Below are positions 1-7,240 of a stretch of 32,253 bases of DNA, piece after piece. Numbering within the stretch: position 1 is the first letter of the stretch; each line of letters starts with the position of its first letter. Source of the stretch: an uncultured Prevotellaceae bacterium. GTDB taxonomy: Bacteria; Bacteroidota; Bacteroidia; Bacteroidales; Bacteroidaceae. The notes below the pieces were generated by a model. It ran no database searches, was not told the DNA's origin, and saw only the letters and a program-made list of their open reading frames with translations. Position numbers and translations under genes: made by a program. The stretch spans positions 1-32,253 of the forward strand of contig CAMHEL010000024.1 in the NCBI GenBank assembly GCA_946184125.1, read 5' to 3'.

Positions 1-1
1 C

Positions 2-46
2 GAATTAGAGAGACTTGTCGAAGACCCACTGACCGAAGGGAGGTAA
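2..46 (+). CDS. C-terminal tail of an unidentified upstream gene (partial)
   Basis: Frame 2 is open from the window edge to TAA at 44-46 and would encode a charged tail reading ELERLVEDPLTEGR. The composition looks protein-like and a good promoter begins 28 bases after the stop, as expected between two transcription units. Only 14 residues are visible, so neither family nor function can be assigned. The other two forward frames end at 10-12 or later and look less coding-like. This is a weak call. Confidence 0.35.
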   Translation, partial: ELERLVEDPLTEGR

Positions 47-73
47 TTTGAGAATCACAAAAAGGTTCGCATT

Positions 74-105
74 TTTGGCAAGTTCGCATAAATTATCTAA
101 ATTTG
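74..105 (+). promoter_or_regulatory. Bacteroidetes-type promoter upstream of the truncated nucleotidase
   Basis: TTTG at 74-77 is followed after 20 bases by TAAATTTG at 98-105, matching the Bacteroidetes primary-sigma consensus (TTTG, about 19-20 bases, TAnnTTTG). Transcription would begin near 112, about 78 bases before the first usable start of the downstream frame. The promoter lies just after the stop of the preceding partial gene. Confidence 0.6.
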
Positions 106-184
106 CGCTGTCATTGGTGCTTTGGCTTAAGAGCAGCACTGAGGAAGTTTTGTATATTTAAATAAATGTGTAATGATTTTTATA

Positions 185-220
185 AGTAGGTGTTCAAAAA
201 ATTGACATGGAGCACCTGCT
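185..220 (+). other. Possible hairpin over the start of the truncated nucleotidase
   Basis: Bases 185-195 (AGTAGGTGTTC) can pair with 210-220 (GAGCACCTGCT) over 11 positions, two of them G-U in RNA, with a 14-base A-rich loop. The only plausible start codon (GTG at 190) lies in the left arm. It could be chance, a translation-limiting hairpin, or a scar of the event that removed the 5' part of the gene. Confidence 0.3.
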
Positions 221-1251
221 TAGGAAATATAAATGACCTTCATAATGACCGACTGATAGAGTTGGTGCAAAAAGGCGTTGACGAAGCGCGGGCCAATGGC
301 GCCGACTATGTGGTGGTGCTTTCTCATTTAGGCGAAAAATCGTCAATTGCTCATACATCCCATGATTTGGTCAAAGGTACGAGGGGAATTGATGTGGTGC
401 TTGACGCCCATTCCCACACTTCTATAGCACAGGAGCGGGTGAACAACCTTGACGGGAAACCGGTGCTCATATCTCAGACTGGCAACAAGTTCAAACATAT
501 CGGGAAATTGCTGATCAAGGCCAATGGTGAAATGACCACATCGCTTTTGCCTACTCAGGAAATAGAGCAAATAAGCCCTTCCGTGGCACAGGCCGTTGAT
601 GATATCCAATCGCAAGTGGCAGAACAGGTGAAAGTGGTCTTATGCCACAGTAACTATCCTCTGATTTCTCTCGGACCAGACAAGACCCCGTTGTCGACGA
701 CTATGGAGACACCCATTGGTGATTTGGTGACTGACGCATTCCGCCATTTCCACAATGCGGATATAGCCATCCATCACGGCAATTCGTTCGCCACGGATTT
801 AGCCTCAGGAGATATCACGAAAAAAGACTTGATGAATCTCATGCCTTTCGAAGACAAAATGTTCCTGATTGAGGTGAGTGGTGAATTGCTCATGAGCATG
901 TTGGAACAATGCACGAAAAACCTTCCATCAAAAGAAATCTATTTCCCACAGTGCTCAGGCTTAAGATATACGGTGCATCAGAACAGTGATGCGGTGACCG
1001 ATGTGATGGTGCTCGACCATGAAAGTGGTGACTACCAACCGCTTGAGCTTACGAAAAATAATAGCGTGTCGTTGGGGACATTCTACACCAACAATGGATT
1101 CTATGGAATATTGAAAGATTGTAAGGTGCTCAAGGCTGATAAAAGATCGATACGTGATGCCGTGGAGATGTACTTGACCACTGCGCTTAGGGGGCAACTG
1201 GGTGACGCATATAGAGAGCCACAAGGAAGAATCACCATCATAGATGATTAG
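190..1251 (+). CDS. 5'-nucleotidase/metallophosphatase family protein, 5'-truncated, probable remnant
   Basis: The 353-residue frame matches the second half of secreted 5'-nucleotidases. Residues about 20-125 carry the end of the metallophosphatase domain (SHLG at 45-48, DAHSH at 72-76) and residues about 148-350 form the 5'-nucleotidase C-terminal substrate-binding domain (ETPIGDLVTDAF, then LMPFEDKM). The N-terminal roughly 200 residues of the family are absent, with their DxH, GDxxD and GNHE metal ligands and the signal peptide. There is no in-frame ATG near the beginning, only GTG at 190, and that codon lies inside a predicted hairpin (185-195 with 210-220). The usual asparagine/glycine/arginine substrate motif of the C-terminal domain reads HHGNSFATDL, so key residues look lost. 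The frame is otherwise uninterrupted. I infer a non-catalytic remnant of a deletion, but a short functional derivative cannot be excluded. Confidence 0.6.
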   Translation: MFKKLTWSTCLGNINDLHNDRLIELVQKGVDEARANGADYVVVLSHLGEKSSIAHTSHDLVKGTRGIDVVLDAHSHTSIAQERVNNLDGKPVLISQTGNKFKHIGKLLIKANGEMTTSLLPTQEIEQISPSVAQAVDDIQSQVAEQVKVVLCHSNYPLISLGPDKTPLSTTMETPIGDLVTDAFRHFHNADIAIHHGNSFATDLASGDITKKDLMNLMPFEDKMFLIEVSGELLMSMLEQCTKNLPSKEIYFPQCSGLRYTVHQNSDAVTDVMVLDHESGDYQPLELTKNNSVSLGTFYTNNGFYGILKDCKVLKADKRSIRDAVEMYLTTALRGQLGDAYREPQGRITIIDD

Positions 1252-1387
1252 AAGGGCATAGACAGCGACAAAGAACACATGGAATAGCACAGCAAATACG
1301 TGTTTCCCAATGAGCGAAAGCCAACATTTCGAGTAAATTTGTTTGCATTTTTATCTCGGCTGGCTTATAAATCTAAATTATTATGCC

Positions 1388-1395
1388 TAAATTTG
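1388..1395 (+). promoter_or_regulatory. Possible -7 box for the zinc-ribbon gene
   Basis: TAAATTTG matches TAnnTTTG and lies 37 bases before the ATG at 1433. No TTTG sits at the expected upstream spacing. A second TAAATTTG occurs at 1334-1341. This is partial support only. Confidence 0.35.
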
Positions 1396-1432
1396 TAGGC
1401 GAATTGTATAATCAACCCAAATAATTGTTATC

Positions 1433-1579
1433 ATGGCACAAGGAATGAAATGCCCTCAGAGCACCTGTGGTTACTGGATGTATGCTGTCTCTGAGGATGA
1501 ACAGCCGAAAGGCTCTTATGTTGTTTACAGATGCAGGGCATGCGGATTTGAAGTCAGGGTCTTCGAAGCCAAGAGATAA
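1433..1579 (+). CDS. Small zinc-ribbon protein (48 aa)
   Basis: The ATG at 1433 opens a 48-residue frame ending with TAA at 1577-1579. Four cysteines form a plausible zinc site: C7 and C12 (CPQSTC) near the start, and C34 and C37 (CRAC) near the end. The spacing resembles a small rubredoxin-like or zinc-ribbon knuckle pair. Aromatic and valine residues between the pairs (YWMYAV, SYVVYR) fit the short beta strands of such a fold. It lies 38 bases upstream of a same-strand membrane protein gene and may be co-transcribed with it. The function is unknown. The cysteine pattern and uninterrupted frame are the evidence that it is a real gene; binding of zinc is inferred. Confidence 0.7.
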   Translation: MAQGMKCPQSTCGYWMYAVSEDEQPKGSYVVYRCRACGFEVRVFEAKR

Positions 1580-1617
1580 CGACCTTCACCTATCTGCGCA
1601 CAACAAGCATGAAGTAA

Positions 1618-2508
1618 ATGGGAAAGTTTAGCTCCTCATCTAAAAAGATGACCAACGTCAAGTTCTTCCTTGTCGTTTTGGTTGTCACGGTTGTCATCGT
1701 CTTGGCAGCCGCCATCGGTCTGATGAATGCCGACGCAGACACTGTCGTTGCCGGGCTTCTGATAGCTGTCGTTTTCTCCGTCTTTGCCACGCTGTTCAGG
1801 ATACTGAAGAATAGTAACGACCCCGACAACAGACTTGGCAACTGGAAGTATTTCTTCACGCTGTTTGTCTTCCTATCAGGAATCATTGCCGCCGTAACGC
1901 TATATGCCTTCAATGACGAGGAAGCCTTACCCTTGTCTCTGGTCGCAGGTTTCGTCATCTCCTCTATTATGTCTATATACCGTGGGATAAAGCACTGGCA
2001 TCAGAAAAGGAAGTCGGAAAAGCAGAGAGACCAACAGTATCAAGAATCGTTGCGGCAGAAGAACCGGCAATATGCGGAAGAACTGGAACGGAAGGACAGG
2101 ATCATCAGAGATTTGAAAAACCGGAATTCGGAGTTGCAGCAGAGCCAGCGGACAGGATATGCTTTATCCTCATCACATCATCAGAGTGATTTCGAAGAGG
2201 AGCAAAGGTATCGAGAGGAGCAAAGGAGAGAAGAACAAAGAAAGCGGGAAGACCTTGAAAGCTGGTACCGCGAATATGTCACCATAGAAGTAGATTTCGA
2301 CTACCATTACATTGACAGTGAATACAACCAGGACTACTGGGAACGTAGAAGCGAGGAAATCAGAGTCACAAGGCGAGAGGCTATAGCCCTTATCGAGGCA
2401 GGGGAAGCAGCGATTATCGGCAGGGCTGGCTACAACAATAGATCCCTCATTCGGAACATCAGCTACAGGACCCCTTATCGCCTCTATGACCGTCCTTGGA
2501 ATTGCTGA
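1618..2508 (+). CDS. Four-helix membrane protein with cytoplasmic coiled coil, unknown function
   Basis: This 296-residue protein has four hydrophobic segments at about 15-36, 42-62, 77-98 and 105-122. They are followed by a long charged region predicted to be coiled coil (about 126-176, rich in K, E, Q and R) and a second Glu/Arg-rich stretch (192-214). The last roughly 80 residues are tyrosine- and arginine-rich (for example REYVTIEVDFDYHYIDSEYNQ) and look like a small folded domain. No signal peptide or catalytic motif is visible. An upstream ATG at 1609 runs into a stop after two codons, so 1618 is the likely start. The architecture suggests a membrane anchor for a cytoplasmic scaffold. 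I do not recognise the family. Confidence 0.7.
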   Translation: MGKFSSSSKKMTNVKFFLVVLVVTVVIVLAAAIGLMNADADTVVAGLLIAVVFSVFATLFRILKNSNDPDNRLGNWKYFFTLFVFLSGIIAAVTLYAFNDEEALPLSLVAGFVISSIMSIYRGIKHWHQKRKSEKQRDQQYQESLRQKNRQYAEELERKDRIIRDLKNRNSELQQSQRTGYALSSSHHQSDFEEEQRYREEQRREEQRKREDLESWYREYVTIEVDFDYHYIDSEYNQDYWERRSEEIRVTRREAIALIEAGEAAIIGRAGYNNRSLIRNISYRTPYRLYDRPWNC

Positions 2509-2618
2509 CACCCGCAAGGAAGCTCACTCTCATTTTTTAGAATTTCACCTGTTTTTTGGTCCATTTTTTTCGAGTACTTTGTTCTAATTAGACTTTTTGC
2601 TCTTGAATAAAGGCGTTA

Positions 2619-3746
2619 TTAGAAGGAAAAGCCGAGACCGACGTTGCATACGCCTAGGTATCCATAGCCTAATTCTGCGACAAGCCTCAAGGGTCCGGCC
2701 CCTACACTAATGCCAATAGGAGAAAACTGATAAGCCATTCGCCATTTGAGTTTGTCGAAGTTTTCTTCTTTTATGAGGGTACGGTAGGGTTTGTTTTCGC
2801 GGCTACATTTCCAATCCTCGGTATCGAATTGGAGGTGATGGCGCATGAGGCCCAACGAGAGGCGGGAAAACAGACGGTAGGTGCGCGTCTCATACCAGGT
2901 GTATCTTACCGAAGGAGCAAAAGAGAAACTGCGGCAGTTAGAGTAACCATAAGTGGTGGTGTCGGGAAGATTTTGCTGGTGTTCTGCCTTCATGTAATAG
3001 TCCTTCTCGATGTAACTCTCTGTAGATTTTCCCCATGCAGTCACGGCACCGATATCCCATTTTCTGTTAAGACGATAGTGGTATTCCATCTTTCCTATGA
3101 GATAGGAATCACGGAAGATATTTCCACATTCGGCATCCGTTTCCATGTTCATGGGTATGATGAAGTCATCGACATATCGTTTTGTGAAGTGGTCAGCCTG
3201 ATTGGGTCCGACACCCAAAGTGGCGTTGAACTCATGGCGAGAAAATTTTGCAGGCAGTCTCTGCCGCCTTAGTCTTGCCCTTGTGTCAGGCCCCATAGTA
3301 GAAATCAAGACCGCCGGTCTAAGCCTGTGGAGCGAATCGGCCATTGACACACTATCCAAAGGCATGATATAAAACTGGTCGTATTTGGGTTTGCTTACGG
3401 CATTCGTCATCAAGTCGACCAGGAATGGCGGTCCATACATCAACACACTGACCAAAGCCCACGCATTGAGAGACTTCTCCAGCACAATGTCGTCGAAGTA
3501 ATGGTGCTCCGAAGAGATGTGAATATGCTGTCCATTGAGTTGCCGCCGCTTCACCTCAACGAGCGTGGGCAACGTGACATCCTTATACTCTCCGGCAGTG
3601 CTGTTGATGGTCACGGGCTCCTTTACGTCGCCATCGATGAAAATGTCCGCCTTCGTACCAGAAAACATGGTGGCACACGAAGTGAAGGATATGGATAACA
3701 ATACGGCGAGAAGTGATTTCGACATGACAGTCATTACCTGTTTCAT
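2619..3746 (-). CDS. Lipoprotein with CATMFSG N-terminus and barrel-like C-terminal half
   Basis: The 375-residue product begins with a lipoprotein signal ending SISFTSC, so Cys24 is the probable lipidated residue. The following ATMFSGTKADIFIDGD resembles the small PEGA-like beta domain that often follows CAT.FSG in Bacteroidetes lipoproteins. Residues about 95-115 are hydrophobic (ALVSVLMYGPPFLVDLM). From about residue 210 to the end the sequence alternates polar and aromatic residues in strand-like blocks and finishes GLGFSF, a C-terminal phenylalanine typical of outer-membrane barrels. In-frame alternative starts at 3734 and 3725 would still leave a full signal. It converges with the preceding gene across 110 T-rich bases. 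Location at the outer membrane is inferred; function is unknown. Confidence 0.65.
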   Translation of the reverse strand: MKQVMTVMSKSLLAVLLSISFTSCATMFSGTKADIFIDGDVKEPVTINSTAGEYKDVTLPTLVEVKRRQLNGQHIHISSEHHYFDDIVLEKSLNAWALVSVLMYGPPFLVDLMTNAVSKPKYDQFYIMPLDSVSMADSLHRLRPAVLISTMGPDTRARLRRQRLPAKFSRHEFNATLGVGPNQADHFTKRYVDDFIIPMNMETDAECGNIFRDSYLIGKMEYHYRLNRKWDIGAVTAWGKSTESYIEKDYYMKAEHQQNLPDTTTYGYSNCRSFSFAPSVRYTWYETRTYRLFSRLSLGLMRHHLQFDTEDWKCSRENKPYRTLIKEENFDKLKWRMAYQFSPIGISVGAGPLRLVAELGYGYLGVCNVGLGFSF

Positions 3747-3836
3747 ACGATGAGGTTTTGGAAAAACGGTATATACACATCAATAATGCAGAGAAGATGC
3801 AAATATTGTATGGGGAGATGTTAAAAATGGAGATTA

Positions 3837-4019
3837 TTTGAGGGAGTTGGGGAGTTTGGGAGTTTAGTAGTTTAGGAGTTTAGACGTATGCTTTGAGGGC
3901 ACACGGGCTTGGCTTACGGGCTATTGATTAAGGGCGACCTAACGGCCGCCTCACGGTGGCTTGAAATCAAAGTCTAAAGTCTAGCGTCTAAAGCCTAAAG
4001 TCTAAAGTCTAAAGCCTAA
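3837..4019 (-). repeat. Composite intergenic repeat, copy C (inverted, GC-rich-core type)
   Basis: Reading the minus strand, the element has a heptamer array (3971-4019), a GC-rich core (about 3904-3970), the conserved 26-base module (3878-3903) and imperfect CTAAACTC octamers (3841-3877). Bases 3869-3989 are an exact reverse complement of 21513-21633. The element fills most of the gap between the lipoprotein gene start and the GH115 gene stop. Its outer heptamer contains the GH115 stop codon (4016-4018). Confidence 0.85.
3971..4019. repeat. Seven-copy heptamer array (AGTCTAA type)
   Basis: Seven consecutive seven-base units read AGTCTAA, AGTCTAG, CGTCTAA, AGCCTAA, AGTCTAA, AGTCTAA, AGCCTAA. 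Because seven is not a multiple of three, the TAA/TAG contained in each unit rotates through all frames on both strands. The last unit provides the TAG that ends the GH115 frame on the minus strand. Confidence 0.85.
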
Positions 4020-6925
4020 GGACAATTCTTGGAGTGGATGAGCAGCTCTTGTAGCACGATGCCGGGGTCGAGCAAGGAGATGCGCAGTCGCTGCCGGCCG
4101 CTGCAGTTCACGGGAATGCTACGTGAAGCATAGCCCCTCAGCACGTTCCATCGCCATTCTGCGGTGAAATCATTGGCATGTATGGAAAAGACGGTGGGGG
4201 CGCCATCCCCTATCTGCACTGCGTAACGAGCATCGCGGCCATCATATACATGCAATGTCGGCAAAGTGCGAATCTCGACAACGGAATCGGTGGCCAACAA
4301 GTCAAGTTCATATTCGATGGATGGGGCATCCTGGACCTGCTCATAGGATGGCGTATCGAACCGCTCCACCATCATCCCATCGGAAAAACCCAGTTGGGGA
4401 ATGCGCTTGATACTCTCATGTTTTTGCAGGTAGTCGTAGGCTGGGATACGGAGGCGTGGTTCATTGGCAAACGGTGGATAGGTGCCGATAAAGATATGGT
4501 CGATACGGGCATCAGACTTCAAGTCGGAGATATACAGGCGGTTTTCGCCCTTTTTCAGTTTGAGCGTCCCCACCCGGCTCCACATCGGTCCCACATAGGG
4601 TGCATGCCAGATGTTGTTGATAGGTGTGGCAGAGGCATCGAACTGCTGGGTGGTGACAGCAGCGTGATGAAGATAGACATGGCAGAAGACATTGTCTTTG
4701 GGTTTCTTGGAGAAATTGCGAACAGGTGTCAGTGCTTCCATCCAGAGCGGAATTTCCCCATCTTTGTCGCATTCTATCAAGGTACCCTCGCAGGAGAGCG
4801 CATCGCCGACAGACAAGAAACAGGGTCTGGGTCCGTGCATGGCCTCAGAAATCAACTCCGGCGTAGCGATGGGCTGTTCTATTTTCTCGGATCGGAACCA
4901 GTGATAGGGTTGCCAGTCGAAGAAATGCGTCCATTTGGCTTGACCTTTATCCGTCACCATTGGTCCACCCGGCCTTGCTTGACTCCCGCTGTTCTGGTCG
5001 GTGTCCTCAAAAATCCCCTCATTATACAGCCTGGTCCAATCATTCAGTTGGGTGAACATCTCCTTCACCCTATCGGCATCAGCCATGGCACCTATACTGT
5101 CGCATCGTGTTGCCCTTACCATACTGCGGCGTGCGAGCAGTTGGTACTCATTGAGCATAGCAGCTCCCCGCACAGGATAGCAGATGAGTTCGAAGTAGGC
5201 ATTCTTCAGCGGTGCAGGTATGCGCTCCGCCAAATCGGCCGCATGAGCAGCCAGAGCCCGCCACCGAGCAATACGCTGTTCAATCTGTGTCTCAGAATAG
5301 TTGACAAACCAGACATGGGCGTCTTTTCCCCCAGCCTGCAGTTGGTAATACCCCGCCATGATGTCGGCCATCTCTTGCGCCGTCTCGTGTCCGAAAGTTT
5401 TTTCAGCCCAGTAACAGATATAATGATGAGCCTCGTCGGGTTTCCATCGGTTGATGTCCCATGCAAGGTCCATGACAAAAGCGATTTCCTTTTCAGCAGG
5501 TTTTATATCTCCGACATTGAACACCCATATTTTTCGTGCTCCGAATGTATAGGCTTTGGTCAATTCCGTAGCGAGGAAAGACGGCGAAAGAGGGCTGAGC
5601 CAGATCCAGCTGGCAGGGTCTCCGTGATACGAGAGATGGTAGTAAATGCCAGCACCTCCTTTGCGCTTCTGTTCTTCGGGATTGGAGAGGTTACGGCAAT
5701 AGCCATGTTTGTCGTCGCTCCACAGGAGCGTCACGTCGTCGGGCACCTTGAGTCCGTTGTGATAGGCATCGAGCACTTCCTCATACGTACACAGCACTTG
5801 TGGTATCTCCTCTATCGGTTTCTGAATGTTTCGCCTCAGCATATCGCGCTGGTCGTCGATGGCTTGTTGCATCAGTGCCACCCGCTCAGCAGTGTTGTTG
5901 GCCCCCTCCATCGGATAGTCGTGTATGCCTCGCAGTCCGAGCGTATAAGTGTTCTCATACTTCCCATTAGTGCGCACCCTTTCCTCCCAGTATTGCTGCA
6001 TGGTCTGGCGGTTGGTGATATAGTTGAAATCGCCGTAAGTTCCAACAGCCTTCCATTCCCCTTCGTTGTTGCGCAGCATCTGCTCACAGTGCGATGAGCC
6101 CATTACGATGGCATAGTCATCGGCCAGCCGTGCGTTTTCCGGGTCGTCGTTGAAGGCCTGTGTGCCGGGGTGCATGGCAGGCCACAGATAGTTGGCCTTC
6201 AGGCGGATGAGCAGTTCGAACACCTTCTGATAGGTTTTCGGCCCCACCTTCCCCGACTCCTTGTCGAATGTCTGTTCGGCCCATCGAGCCCACCCTCCGA
6301 AACGCTCGTCGTTGATGAAGATGCCCCGGTACTGCACCGAGGGCTCATCCTGCCGGAAGGCGCCAGGCTCAAGATACAGCGCCGCCTTTCGCCTTGGTGT
6401 CACATCAGCCCACCAGTACCATGGCGACACCCCGATGGCCTCCGATAGCGATGTCAGTCCGAATGCCGTCCCCCGTCTGTCGCTGCCCAGGACAAGCAGC
6501 AATGGGGTGTGGTATTTGGGATGAGTCGTGGTCAGAATAAGGAAAGATTCCCATTTGCCGAGGATGCCCGACACATCAATCTTTTGTCGGTCAACAATCC
6601 ATTCGGCCAGTCGGCTGTGCCCGATGGTGCCCGCCACGATGGCAGCACCTTTTGGCAACAACTTGTGGTTGCCAATGACTTTATGCACGGGTCTGTGGGA
6701 GGTCACCCTTTCCACATCGTCGGCCAACATGTCGGCGGCAATGTCAACCACTTTGAAATCCTGCTCGTCAGTAAAGATGGTTGTCGCCTTCTGTTCTGAT
6801 GCAAGGGGGAAATAACCGTCGTGTGCAGTGTCGCTGACTGCAGGGAACCTATTACCGCCAAACGAGGATAGAGCGGTGATGCAGTAGAGAATGACGGAAA
6901 CGATGAAAATCTTAAGTTTGTTCAT
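4016..6925 (-). CDS. GH115 family xylan alpha-1,2-glucuronidase, secreted
   Basis: The 969-residue protein has an N-terminal signal peptide (MNKLKIFIVSVILYCITALS) and full-length GH115 features. These include YRGIFINDE, GPKTYQKVFELLIRLKANYLWPAMH split over the active-site region, then ADDYAIVMGSSHCEQMLRNN, and a C-terminal beta-rich domain. GH115 enzymes remove (4-O-methyl-)glucuronic acid side chains from glucuronoxylan. The reading frame extends upstream to 6976, but a consensus promoter at 6974-7005 would start transcription near 6967. The ATG at 6925, which gives a clean signal peptide, is therefore preferred. The gene stands alone on its strand with its own promoter. Its stop codon lies in the flanking heptamer array, so the extreme C-terminus may have been trimmed or replaced by the repeat. 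A long open frame on the opposite strand is a shadow of this gene. Confidence 0.93.
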   Translation of the reverse strand: MNKLKIFIVSVILYCITALSSFGGNRFPAVSDTAHDGYFPLASEQKATTIFTDEQDFKVVDIAADMLADDVERVTSHRPVHKVIGNHKLLPKGAAIVAGTIGHSRLAEWIVDRQKIDVSGILGKWESFLILTTTHPKYHTPLLLVLGSDRRGTAFGLTSLSEAIGVSPWYWWADVTPRRKAALYLEPGAFRQDEPSVQYRGIFINDERFGGWARWAEQTFDKESGKVGPKTYQKVFELLIRLKANYLWPAMHPGTQAFNDDPENARLADDYAIVMGSSHCEQMLRNNEGEWKAVGTYGDFNYITNRQTMQQYWEERVRTNGKYENTYTLGLRGIHDYPMEGANNTAERVALMQQAIDDQRDMLRRNIQKPIEEIPQVLCTYEEVLDAYHNGLKVPDDVTLLWSDDKHGYCRNLSNPEEQKRKGGAGIYYHLSYHGDPASWIWLSPLSPSFLATELTKAYTFGARKIWVFNVGDIKPAEKEIAFVMDLAWDINRWKPDEAHHYICYWAEKTFGHETAQEMADIMAGYYQLQAGGKDAHVWFVNYSETQIEQRIARWRALAAHAADLAERIPAPLKNAYFELICYPVRGAAMLNEYQLLARRSMVRATRCDSIGAMADADRVKEMFTQLNDWTRLYNEGIFEDTDQNSGSQARPGGPMVTDKGQAKWTHFFDWQPYHWFRSEKIEQPIATPELISEAMHGPRPCFLSVGDALSCEGTLIECDKDGEIPLWMEALTPVRNFSKKPKDNVFCHVYLHHAAVTTQQFDASATPINNIWHAPYVGPMWSRVGTLKLKKGENRLYISDLKSDARIDHIFIGTYPPFANEPRLRIPAYDYLQKHESIKRIPQLGFSDGMMVERFDTPSYEQVQDAPSIEYELDLLATDSVVEIRTLPTLHVYDGRDARYAVQIGDGAPTVFSIHANDFTAEWRWNVLRGYASRSIPVNCSGRQRLRISLLDPGIVLQELLIHSKNCP

Positions 6926-6973
6926 ACCAATATAGACAAGGTGGCATTTGTTGCTTGAAATCACATCCTCTTG

Positions 6974-7005
6974 CAAAGGTAGTCTAAAGTGAATGAAAAA
7001 CCAAA
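6974..7005 (-). promoter_or_regulatory. Bacteroidetes-type promoter of the GH115 gene
   Basis: On the minus strand TTTG (complement of 7002-7005) is followed after 20 bases by TACCTTTG (complement of 6974-6981). The predicted start of transcription near 6967 leaves a leader of about 40 bases before the ATG at 6925 and rules against the longer reading frame. The 6926-7240 gap otherwise holds only the divergent kinase promoter. Confidence 0.65.
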
Positions 7006-7120
7006 TTATTGTTTTTCATTTTCCGAGTTGCGAAGAAGTTCTGTGCTGAATTGACTTTGCGGACGACCATGTGCAACAGAGGAGACGGAGAAAGAGGAAA
7101 GATAAATAAAATGCAGTCAT

Positions 7121-7154
7121 ATTTCGTCATTTCTAAATATATTTCCTACTTTTG
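7121..7154 (+). promoter_or_regulatory. Probable promoter of the kinase operon
   Basis: TACTTTTG at 7147-7154 matches the TAnnTTTG box. A near-consensus TTTC lies at 7121-7124, 22 bases upstream. The predicted leader before the ATG at 7241 is about 80 bases. Confidence 0.45.
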
Positions 7155-7240
7155 CAACATCATCATGGCTGGATAAATATCAGCCAGAAGATTTTACTTT
7201 TCCGCCAATTCATCAACAAGGCATCATCACTTGACAGACC

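Noticed and set aside
2509..2618. Terminator between the convergent membrane protein and lipoprotein genes
   Set aside because: Several T runs are present, but I found no convincing stem before them.
4178..6097. 639-codon open frame on the plus strand opposite GH115
   Set aside because: It is fully antisense to a confident GH115 gene, its product is low in recognisable motifs, and such shadows are common opposite GC-rich genes.
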